From positions 124,001 through 188,000 of the forward strand of contig JAAKBF010000018.1 in the NCBI GenBank assembly GCA_012656075.1: DNA of 64,000 bases. The letters are read 5' to 3'. The translations under genes and the position numbers were made by a program. The notes beneath the pieces were generated by a model. The model was given only the letters and a program-made list of their open reading frames with translations, made no database searches and was not told where the DNA came from. Of this stretch, positions 21,581-30,982 are shown piece after piece. The DNA is from Phytophthora hibernalis (taxonomy: Eukaryota > Oomycota > Peronosporomycetes > Peronosporales > Peronosporaceae). Position 1 is the stretch's first letter. Every line of letters starts with the position of its first letter.

Positions 21581-22041
21581 TTAATCGAACTTAGGTCGAG
21601 AAGGTATAGCTCGTGGGGGAAAACGGAGACCGAGTGGGTCTGCTTTCTGCGCCTTCTTAAAATTATGGAAGAAACGCCACCAAAGCTTGTTCCAGAAAGT
21701 GTTGTACTCTCCTGAAAACTGCTTCTTCAGACTCTTCACGGTGCCAAGACTCACGCCAGCTCGCTCTTCCTGACCGTCCGATGCAGAGTCACCTTTGTTC
21801 GAGGTGCTATCATCGTCACCCACTTTTGTGGCTTGAGTCAAGCCGATCTGCTTCGCTTCGTCTTCCAGATGCAGAATGAGGAACTTTTCACCACCACTCT
21901 GGACGTAGACTCCGTCGAGTGTATCGTTGCTTTCGGGGAGGTGATGGTGAACGTTTTCTTGTCGATGGAGTCGACGGAAGCTGGCTCAGCCTTGGTGCTT
22001 ACGAGAAGCGTCAAGACCAATACGACGTAGGCCACACGCAT
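21581..22041 (-). pseudogene. RXLR-class effector pseudogene, copy A
   Basis: From 22,041 the protein starts MRVAYVVLVLTLLVSTKA, a signal peptide typical of Phytophthora RXLR effectors. A Ser/Thr-rich stretch follows and the frame stops at 21,838 after 67 codons. The continuation is in another frame (21,841-21,581). It holds an acidic region, a GQEERAG motif like the EER part of RXLR-EER, and a Trp/Tyr-rich tail (FWNKLWWRFF) like a WY-type module. No clear RXLR is left. The frame break lies near 21,840-21,890. A 50-70 bp intron is conceivable, but RXLR genes are normally intronless. A secreted host-targeted role is inferred from class only; the gene looks dead. Confidence 0.65.
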
Positions 22042-22071
22042 TATTCGAGTTGAATGCTTGTTGCGGGCAGG

Positions 22072-22085
22072 AAATTGATGAATGA
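22072..22085 (-). promoter_or_regulatory. Oomycete initiator element upstream of effector copy A
   Basis: The minus strand reads TCATTCATCAATTT, 13 of 14 positions matching the oomycete initiator consensus. It lies 30 bases before the start codon. Confidence 0.65.
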
Positions 22086-22715
22086 TCGGTCGATCGGGCT
22101 CTGGCAAATTACAATGTGCATTTAGGATATTCGGTAGCGAGGTACTCATTGGTCGAAGGCTTTCCGGCACGGCTTGTAGCAGCTACAGTAGCTTCATCGC
22201 GGATGATATTAAACTGCGATGGGACTTCGTGCGCTGATGGTGCTGGCTGATCTGTTCACCTATCCTTGATTGAGGCATGCACGAGTTACAGTGCAAAATT
22301 AACATGCTAATTGATCAACATTGCTTTCGCCATTATCGTAGTTGGTCGAATCTGCACGTGACTGAACTGCACTGTCTGTACAAAAGCACCCCACGTATAA
22401 TACAGTACAGGTCGCCAACGACTACAAGTAGAACCCTCCTCATTTCTTTTCATCACTACATTACATGTACAGTTGTTGTTTTAACGTTACTGCAGCACCA
22501 GAAGTTGATTGCGACTTTCAAACTGCACTCGGAGGGTAGTAAACATTTGAGGAAAATTGGATTTATTGAATTATTAATGCAGGTATGATCTGCGTATGCT
22601 GTGAGTGTTATACTATGTACTGTAAGACTCGTATTTTGTGTGATAACAGATTGAAGAGAATTCACGCCAAGATAGCGGATGTTAATAAACTTATGGCCAG
22701 AATGTTTACCCCCTA

Positions 22716-23469
22716 GAAAGTTTTTGATTGGTACTGGTACTAAGCCAGAGTTCGCATACGGTATTCTATACCGGTAGTAAGATAGTCCTTCAAATTATAG
22801 TATGGTGTGCCTGGTACAGTTCGCGGAAACTACAGTAAATTGATTAGTTACTGCTGAATCTCGCGGATGAACAGAACGCAAAGTTAAGGTGCCAAAACGC
22901 CTTCCAACCGAAAATTTACTAAGCACAAGCTCATGAGGGCTACTACTTGTACAGTAACCACACTATTACTGTGGTACGTTTTCGGCGCCAATTTCGACTG
23001 TCTAAAACGCAGCAAAAACTGATTGCAAACAGAAGTTAGATTCTAAGAGACAACCTATTACCAACTTTAAACAACCCGATCTGAAAGGCGTGATGAGAGA
23101 AATGTGGATGCAACCATCCACAGTGTATTACTTCTCCTCTTCCATCCGGGTAATCGTCCTTTCCTATCTCCGTCTTCGCAATGTCATACTACCCGACCAT
23201 TTTTTAACAGAATAATAGCCTCTGAATCAACAACATCCTGGGTCCCGATGGTACATGTATATGAAATGTAAGAACTGAGTTCTTAGAACTCACCGTGCTC
23301 AGAACATCTATTTGCAGCATCCTGAAGAAACTGCATCAACTTTCTGAATCGTCATAGCGTGATGCGAAGGAAAACATCAGCATACACGAATACTAGTTGG
23401 TAAAGCGCCTTCATACCACAGTTTCGCTGCACGCCGGCAGGGCCAGTATAAACTCAGGCGAAAAGTACT
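22716..23469. other. Sequence between duplicated blocks
   Basis: No gene seen. It is AT-rich with short stretches related to 20,200-20,720, consistent with a very old tandem duplication. Confidence 0.5.
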
Positions 23470-23568
23470 GTAGTATTATGCAGCACGAATAATTGATGAC
23501 ATCTTTCGTCCACAACCACTCCAGTGTACTCGTATAATGGCCAATGCCGATTAGCAAGTTCAACCATT

Positions 23569-24011
23569 CTAAGCACTGATGTCAGGTCGAGGTGGATGGT
23601 GAATACTAGGTGGGTCCGATCGCCCCGACAGCTTTTGGAAGAAACGCCACCAAAGCTTGTTCCAGAAAGTGTTGTACTCTCCAGGAAACAGCTTCTTCAT
23701 ACTCGTTGATCTGCCAAGGCTCACACCCGCTCGCTCTTCCTGGCCGGCCGATGTAGAGTCACCTTTGTTCGAGGTGCTATCATCGTCACCCACTTTTGTG
23801 GCTTGAGTCAAGCCGATCTGCTTCGCTTCGTCTTCCAGATGCAGAATGAGGAACTTTTCACCACCACTCTGGACGTAGACTCCGTCGAGTGTGTCGTTGC
23901 TTTCGGGGAGGTGATGGTGAACGTTTTCTTGTCGATGGAGTCGACGGAAGCTGGCTCAGCCTTGGTGCTTACGAGAAGCGTCAAGACCAATACGACGTAG
24001 GCCACACGCAT
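23569..24011 (-). pseudogene. RXLR-class effector pseudogene, copy B
   Basis: Second copy of the gene at 21,581-22,041, with start codon at 24,011. The N-terminal half differs only slightly from copy A and stops at the same place. The second-frame part (23,811-23,569) keeps GQEERAG and the Trp-rich tail, but its last ~30 residues differ from copy A. Because both copies have the identical frame break, it arose before the duplication or reflects a real gene structure such as an intron. Most likely inactive. Confidence 0.62.
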
Positions 24012-24041
24012 TATTCGAGTTGAATGCTTGTTGCGGGCAGG

Positions 24042-24055
24042 AAATTGATGAATGA
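24042..24055 (-). promoter_or_regulatory. Oomycete initiator element upstream of effector copy B
   Basis: Same sequence and spacing as the element at 22,072-22,085, so the core promoter survived the duplication unchanged. Confidence 0.65.
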
Positions 24056-24672
24056 TCGGTCGATCGGGCTCTGGCAAATTACAATGTGCATTTAGGATAT
24101 TCGGTAGCGAGGTACTCATTGGTCGAAGGCTTTCCGGCACGGCTTGTAGCAGCTACAGTAGCTTCATCGCGGATGATATTAAACTGCGATGGGACTTCGT
24201 GCGCTGATGGTGCTGGCTGATCTGTTCACCTATCCTTGATTGAGGCATGCACGAGTTACAGTGCAAAATTAACATGCTAATTGATCAACATTGCTTTCGC
24301 CATTATCGTAGTTGGTCGAATCTGCACGTGACTGAACTGCACTGTCAATACAAATGCACTCCACGTAATGTATAGATGAAAAGCAATGAGGAGGGTCAAG
24401 TCGTTGGCGACGTGCTCGTTGTTGTATTACCGCAGCACCAGAAGTTGATTGCGACTTTCAAAGTGTACTCGGAGGGTAGTAAACATTTGATGTAAAATTG
24501 GCTAATAGTGCATGTATGATCTGCGCACGCTGCACATGTACGCGTTATTAATTCTGTAAGGCTCGGTTGTGTGTTTTTGCGTGATATTAATAACAGCTAT
24601 GAAGAGAATTCACGCCAAGACATCGGATGTTAATCGCGCAGCATAAGCTTATGGGCAGAATGTTTACCCAAA

Positions 24673-25007
24673 ACAATGGTTTTGCTTCGTTCTACGCCAA
24701 CGTTCGCGACAACTACAGAAAGTTAGTAACTTCGAAGTACTACCGACTTCCTCGATGAGCTGTACCTCAAAAATGCTCGATAAGCTGTACCCCCAGTCGG
24801 GTTTGCCATACAAAGTGATGGGCAACCCTTGAGGGACTTCCTCGAAAAGCTGTACCCCTGGATCACATTATATCCAATGACATCACTGTCCACTATATCA
24901 AACACGCGAGCTTTGGGGCCAAGTTATTATGTTACGATCAGGATCATTGCTACCGCGCTACAGCCTGACCGAAGGCCGGGCGGCGCCCCCATGAAGGGTG
25001 GTAGAGA
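24673..25007. other. Spacer with three copies of a CTCGA..AGCTGTACC motif
   Basis: Related short sequences (ctcgatgagctgtacc, ctcgataagctgtacc, ctcgaaaagctgtacc) occur near 24,752, 24,777 and 24,841. No gene is seen. Confidence 0.5.
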
Positions 25008-25790
25008 TGTATAGCGTGGCAGTGTACAGCGTGCCAGTGTATAGTGTATAGCTGCCAGTGTACAGCGCGCTCGTGTACAGCGCGCTCGTGTGCACAGTGT
25101 ATAGCGTGCAAGTTGACAGCGTGCTAGGGTATAGAGTATAGCGTGCCAGTGGACAGCGCGTCAGTGTATAGTGTATAGCGCTCTAGTGCACAGCGCCCCA
25201 GTATAGTGTGCCAACGAATCATGTATAACGTAAAGTGTGCCACTGTCTAATCATAGCGTGTGAGTGCAAAGTGTATAGCGTGTCGATGTATAGTGAATAG
25301 AGTGATGCCAGCCATATGCATATAATGTTTAAAATGTGTAGTGTATAGTGTTCCAGTGTATATTGTATAGCGTCCCAGCGTATCATGATAGCGTTCAGAA
25401 TAGTACGGTATGTAGCGTGCCAGGGTATCAGCGTCCAGAGTATAGTTTATATCGTGCAAGTGTATTACGTACACCGTGTCCTTCTAAAGCGTGCCCGTCT
25501 ATAGCGTGCCATCGTTCGCCAGTGTTTAATGTATGGAGTGTCAGTGTGTATAGCGTATAGCGTGTCATCGTATAATGCAAAGAGTGCCAGTGTGTATAGT
25601 GTGGGGATGTCAGTGTTTAACGCCCAAGCGCGATACGTACATGACTCTGTGGTATACATTAAGCATTATACAGCATAAATTATACACTATACATTGTTGC
25701 ACAACCGTATGCAGAGTATAGTATAGTACATTGTGTCGCGCACAACCGTGTATAGTGTATAATATACGTGTATGTTGCATAGTTGACCAA
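25008..25790. repeat. Degenerate minisatellite, left tract
   Basis: About 780 bp built from variants of GTGTATAGCGTGCCAGT and GTGTACAGCGCGCTCG. The right part is more AT-rich and has a duplicated cacaaccgt-type motif. A 25-bp stretch at 25,053-25,077 is the exact reverse complement of 34,350-34,374 in the right tract. Confidence 0.85.
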
Positions 25791-26359
25791 TAGCATGTCC
25801 CAACGATCGGAAAAGAGTAAATGTGTTGCAAAAGCGCGTGTAGAGTGCACTATGCACGTTGTACTCTTGCTTGCCTATGGCAGCGTCTAAAATGGCCTGG
25901 ACCGAGTTGGAAAGCTACTACAAAAGCAGCTCCTACTGCACCCGATTTGCAGTCTGGACGCCAGGTTTTGGTATGTTTTTGTAAATTATATCAGCAGAGC
26001 GGGGTCCGCCGCGCGGTTATTGACCAATCGGTTTGTTTCGTGCTCCTACAGAAATGTTTGCCTTTCAGCCAATGGGAAGAGCGGATAGGGTCAGGATCAT
26101 GCTACTGATCGCAGTCCGTGTCACAGTTGTTCGCAGTTAAGTCCGATTCTAAACCGTGATAGTTGTCTATTTTTGTAATATTTGGTATAGTTGGGGAAGT
26201 CAAGATGGTAGTGACAGTCCGAAAAGGAGGTGAGCCTAGTATTGGAAATACTCTCTAGAAGATATGCGAAAAGACAGTAAAAGGCAGGCCGAGGGGTAGT
26301 GGCAGGACGGACACAGACGGACGGACAGACAGGAATCTAGGTTAAGAGAGGGCAGATTC

Positions 26360-27064
26360 TTCACAAAGCAGTGGTTGTCGTCTCGCTTCAAGCGCTGCCA
26401 AAGTTTCAACTCACCGCCAGGATTTGCGGCGACAAATAGCCCTGTCGATCATTATAGGCGCCCTATCAAGCCCGACTATACTATAAGTGATCGCCTAAAA
26501 GTGGGTGATCTGCTGGACCTGCTACTTAAATGCTTTCGCGTGGAGAGCTTGAAGCAACGCTCGTTTAATCAGCATCCGACTCCGAGCTCGACACAGCTGT
26601 GCCGTGTCCGCGAATTCCAACATACGGGGAATATTCGAGAGCTTCAGTCTGCTCGCGCCTCAATTGAATTCTTGCAAGGAGAGGAAGCAGAAGACAATGC
26701 AAACATTGCATTCGTTTTGTCAGAACATTGCGACAGAGTGTATGAACCAGAGACTAAACGTACCAGGGAGGCTCTACCTGTGACTGCGCGTATGTGTGTC
26801 TAAACTGCGCGAATGGAAGTCTACAGCATACCAGCTAGCAGATGGCGTGTGGAGCCCAAGCGCAAGTGGTGTCCGTGTTGTGTGTACTTCAAAACTACCG
26901 ATTTTATCCACAGAATCTTCGCTCAAGTATCCCGTGGCCAGCTTCAGTTGTCCAAGCGTGAGAAGCTGGTGTACCGTGGTGGGAACAAGGCACTCCGTGC
27001 GGAAACGCAGGAGCAGGAGGCGGGGAAAACTGCAACCAACGGACACGCATTGGAGATGAAGTAA
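26360..27064 (+). pseudogene. MULE transposase C-terminal remnant (SWIM region)
   Basis: From about 26,360 the frame reads RFKRCQSFNSPPGFAATNSP, then VDHYRRPIKPDYTI, then a long helical stretch, as seen after the DDE domain in oomycete Mutator-like transposases. An in-frame stop at 26,801-26,803 is followed by a SWIM-like zinc motif, KRKWCPCCVYFK, with IH near the end. The third zinc ligand (Cys) appears to be Phe, so the finger is damaged. The catalytic domain is absent upstream. Dead remnant; assignment is by recognised family pattern. Confidence 0.6.
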
Positions 27065-27255
27065 GTTAGACGGATCAATGTTAAAACGATCAATAACACT
27101 AACACCAGCAATTTATTATTCAATAGCACTTACATCAGCGGCAGGCCGCGAGGTTTATGACCCCGCACACGGATGCCACCGCGTTGCTCCGTGAACGTGC
27201 CACCCGTACACGCTGAGTTCGGGTTCAATCCCCACCCGTTGAGCCTGAACTAGAC

Positions 27256-27402
27256 GATCATCACCTCCCCGGGACCACGCCGTCGTACGCGTCTCCCAGC
27301 TACACCTGCACGTCCTGTACCCCGAGGGCCATCACCTCCCCCAGACCTACGCTGCTGTCCGTGTCTCCCAGCTGCACATGCACGTCCTGAACCCCGAGAG
27401 CT
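27256..27402. repeat. Imperfect ~74-bp tandem duplication
   Basis: Two adjacent copies share catcacctcccc, gtctcccagct and tgcacgtcctg with about 80% identity. The upstream sequence has a tRNA-like B-box at 27,222-27,232. Confidence 0.7.
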
Positions 27403-27960
27403 ATTTGACATTGTGACGGAAATTTCATGTATGTTGTCCTCGGTATTATGTGTACAGATTTCCCCGGCAAAAGAGAGAAAGGAGGGACCAATAAATTCTT
27501 CCAGGCTAAAGATTTGCAAACGGATTTGTATCTGGTAGAGTAAGTCTTTGTGATAACTGTTCTAATTTCGCAAGGTAAATAACTGATTACGGTTCTCCTT
27601 TTGCCGGGGAACTGTGTGCACGTAGTATTGTGTGTCTGCTCGAAGAAAAATCATCCAAAATGTTGCTCGAACGATCTGGATAAATCATCTGCTGCAGGTA
27701 AATTACGATTATAAGTTATATCATATCATAGAGGTGTTTGTCCTAATCTTCTGCGGATTGGCCAACCGCCTCAAATAAAATAGTAATCAATCCGGTTATC
27801 AAACATAGCAGGGTTTTAAAGCTAATTTGCTAAATCGTATTTCGAAAGGTATCAAAAATGCAAGAATTCAGACCTCATTGCAATCCCTAGTAGACTCTGG
27901 ATATAAAATCCAGAGAACTGGACTTAAGAGGTGGAATTGAGTGACATCCAACGTCAACAA
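27403..27960. other. Non-coding AT-rich spacer
   Basis: No gene or domain is recognised. A phrase about cccggcaaaagagagaaagg (27,463) recurs loosely near 27,600 as tttgccggggaactgtgtgcac, hinting at decayed repeat ends. Confidence 0.4.
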
Positions 27961-28066
27961 AGGAAAAGAGAACCCATTAGATGAAGTGTTAGGGACGGCA
28001 CTCACTTTTGAATTAATCGACCCGTATGACGGTTAAATACACATATATGGGCCAAGATAACAACAG
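27961..28066 (+). repeat. LTR-like repeat fragment shared with 60,181-60,285
   Basis: Shares a purine-rich start (ggaaaagagaaccc), then gggacggcactcactt, and an end near gataacaaca, with the reverse strand of 60,181-60,285. The core TGTT...AACA (about 27,987-28,064) has LTR-like ends. Confidence 0.6.
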
Positions 28067-28572
28067 TGGCAGATCATGACTAGACTTCATCACGAAATAA
28101 ACCATCCAGAACGTCGAGAACGACTGAATCATCTTCCCGTTAGTCAACGTCGTCTCCCACAGTTGACAAGTTTTCTTCGTCCTGTCTCCCGTTGGCCTAG
28201 TCAACCTCTTTCAATAAGTAACGGTAAATCACGGCGTTCACAATGCAAAGTGCTCTTGATCCCAAAACTGATGAACGACGCTCATCATAGTGACAGCCAT
28301 ACTGACCTGGTTAGTGGCCAATCGAGCGGCAGCTTGAGGGGCGAGAGCGGCGGCCACAGCGCACAAGGCGGCCACAGCAACACCCACAAAGCAAAAGGCG
28401 GCGGCGGCGACAGCCACAACGCAAAAAATGGGGATCAGGGCGGCGACCACGGCTAGCGCGGCAACCAGGGTGGTGTCAGCGATGAACGCAATCACCAGGG
28501 CGGCGTCCCCGACAAGAGTGACAACCACGGTGGCGGCGGTGATGAACGCAAACACCAGGGAGCTGTAACGTC
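28067..28572 (+). other. Gly/His/Asn-rich low-complexity open frame
   Basis: Bases 28,315-28,456 encode a Gly-, His-, Ser- and Lys-rich tract. After a stop at 28,454-28,456 the same composition continues to about 28,560 (NQGG/NHQGG-like repeats). The opposite strand is an open hydrophobic frame, probably a by-product of GC-rich repeats. No family is recognised. Confidence 0.4.
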
Positions 28573-30871
28573 GTGGAAAAAGACGTTCGGCTGATCAGAA
28601 CGTCTCCGACATTATGGTGTCCACTGAGGATGCAAATAATTTCGGGATACCAGCGAACTTCTCAACATCTTCGATCTCCTTCTGTTATCGACGTCTTGGC
28701 TCCAGTCCGGTTGAGGCCGTCGCCGGATCACTCACCCGATGATGATACACTTTTAGTCGGCATCCCTGCCTGGTCGGAGCATTTGCACGCTAGCAAGTTC
28801 ATGTGCGACGGGTACGCGGTGATGGAGATTATCACTGAAGTGGAAGGGCTATCTCAAGTGCGCCTACAAGATTGGGCGAGTTAGTTTCACACACAGAGGA
28901 TATTCGCGACTATTTATGTTGGTCCAGAAATGTCGCCGGCTCAGTTGGACATGATGCTTACTTCGATGATCGTCAAGCGGGAGGTGGTTGCACTCTTCAT
29001 GCAGTATGAACCTCGTGGTCTGGATCAACGGGTCTTGAGCATGACATCCTTCATGTGTTGACTGTTGGCAAAGTACCGAGAGATGCGTGACCACATGGAC
29101 CCATTCATTTCGGCGACAAGTATAAGGGCGTTGATAATTCAAGACCAAAACTACCACTTGAATCCGGCTGTGCAACCTACGTCGCCCTTGACACCCCGCC
29201 GGTCGAACGTGCAACTGGCTTCGTCTGCGGCGCCGTCTCCATCGGCGTCCAGACCGTCTGGTCTCCCAACGCCAGAACGCCGCGCGTCGCCCGTGGCCCT
29301 AGCCGTTGACACCGAAAGCGACTCTGAAGTGGACGTGCAACTGGCATCGCGTTGCCAACGATTGCCTCTTGCGACGCAGCAGCCCTCCGCAAACGCCACC
29401 AGTGACACACTGCCATGGGCGGGATCTAGCGACGGTCCCGAGATCGAGCTAGCCGCTCTCACAGCGCCCTCAGCGCCAACCACGGCGCCGCCCCCTGGCC
29501 CAGACGTCGACAATGTCCAGGCGCTCGCGCCATTCGACCTGAACGAGTTCCTCGCTCAGTTACAAGCCGGTACGCCAACGCCCCTGGTGAGCGGACCCCG
29601 CAAAAGCTCCGGTCCTGAGGCCGCCACGCAGTCCCTTGCTCCGTCCCGGCGATTGCGTGAGGAAGCAAGCGAAGCACCACCGGCAACAGGGCCAAGCCTG
29701 GCATCCGTGCTGAGCGAACTCATGGGCCTTCTACGCACCCACCCCGATCTTGCAGGAGTGTCCCGCGCGCCCGCTGCCACGTCCGCTGCCACGTCCGCTG
29801 CCACGCCCGCCGCCATGCCCGCAGTCCATCCCGGTGTGGCCGCTGATCAGGTGCCATGGACGTTGCCGAACGGAAAAGGCCTCCTTCCACCTGCAGAAGT
29901 CTGCAACCTTCGCGCAGCCCTGTTCGAGCCACCCCTGCCCATCGAGTTCGTGGCGACTTCATCCCAACCGCCACCCACGGTTGGCCGTCCACCGCTTGGT
30001 CATGCACTTGACAACGCCGGCGGGATGGCACGAATCCGCCTTGTCGTGGGTACTACGGGCCCGACAAGAGTTTCGGTTCGAAGACTCCCCGGCAGTCGCC
30101 GCGGCCATCTACAGCGCGCGCATTGGAATCCATGGGCTTTCCATAATACACTGCAAGAGGGCTGACCGCACGGCTCGGCTGCGGGCCGGGTTGTCGGACG
30201 CGAACTTCAGCCTGAACCTTGGGCCTGCAATCGCACCACCACCCACGCCGACGTGCTCGTCCTACTTTGACCTCCTCAGCACTGGGCAAGGATTCACCAC
30301 TTTCACCAACGCGAACTGGCACGAGCCGTTTGCCCACGTACTCTATCGAATCAGGGAATTCGTGACTGCGAACATGGACGCCGACAGGGTCCACTCGCCG
30401 CGACGGGTCGAGCGGACGCTCCACGAGGTGAACCAGTTTCTTGGAGCCACTTTCGCACCGCTTGCCTCCGACTCCCCATACTGGTGGAGTGACTTCTCGG
30501 CGGCATCGTAGCGCATCGATTCCCGCTCAGTCAACTGGGCGATGGCATTACACGAGCTGATCCAGGTCGAGACGCCGACACAACCCCAACCTTCGCTACA
30601 GGCCCCGGCGCGCGCCCAAAGCGCTCACGCTGGTCACGAGCGACCTGGCGGTATCCCCGCGAACATCAGGCGCCTCATCCCGCAGAATGCAGACGGTCTG
30701 GAGCCGTGTCTGAGGTTTTTCGGGGGCAGCATGTGTGACGGAGGTTTGCGCGAGTCGTGTGCGTCTCGCGATCGGACGCACGTGTGGGACGGTGAGCTTC
30801 CTGCCGCGCTCACCGCGTTCATCACCAAACGGTTCGCCAAACGCCGTGAACCCCGCACTCGGCGCCAATGA
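28573..30871 (+). pseudogene. DIRS-type element: gag-like ORF, broken
   Basis: The segment 28,573-28,884 and an out-of-frame continuation to about 29,060 look like the N-terminal part of a retroelement structural protein. From 29,065 a Pro/Ala/Ser-rich disordered region runs in frame 1. Near 30,027 coding shifts to frame 2 (from WHESALSWVLRARQEF). A stop at 30,509-30,511 interrupts it, and the ORF ends with a zinc-knuckle-like region around 30,700 (CLRFFGGSMCDGG...C...H). Order and content fit the first ORF of oomycete DIRS elements. Gag role is inferred from position upstream of RT. Confidence 0.6.
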
Positions 30872-30982
30872 TGGAGCCGAGGCGCCGCCGGTCCACCGGC
30901 GCTTTGGAAACACGAGCTCAGTAACAATAGCAATACACGTTCCTTCGCCCTGAGTAGCAGTGAGCCGATATCCCCTATTCTG

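Larger units (their letters stand above)
21480..22715. repeat. Segmental duplication, copy A
   Basis: Near-identical to 23,633-24,335 over 21,663-22,365 (offset 1,970 bp). Diverged but recognisable homology extends out to about 21,480 and 22,715. A short part near 22,411-22,454 is inverted relative to copy B. Confidence 0.85.
23470..24672. repeat. Segmental duplication, copy B
   Basis: Partner of 21,480-22,715. The block 23,633-24,335 is almost unchanged, including the effector 5' half and its promoter. The effector 3' end (below 23,640) and the region beyond 24,336 are more diverged. Confidence 0.85.

Noticed and set aside
21838..22170. Longer effector start (MPESLRPM...) upstream of MRVAYV
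   Set aside because: The initiator lies inside this extension, and the signal peptide begins at 22,041.
25008..25790. CRISPR-like or telomeric repeat array
   Set aside because: Repeat units are degenerate and contiguous without unique spacers, and the context is eukaryotic. The unit does not resemble a telomere repeat.
27180..27250. Possible tRNA gene at the B-box
   Set aside because: No A-box at proper distance, T-stem of about 3 bp and no acceptor stem.
28238..28555. Minus-strand hydrophobic ORF (possible membrane protein)
   Set aside because: It mirrors a plus-strand Gly/His-rich repeat whose codons give Ala/Val on the other strand. No start context or homology is visible.
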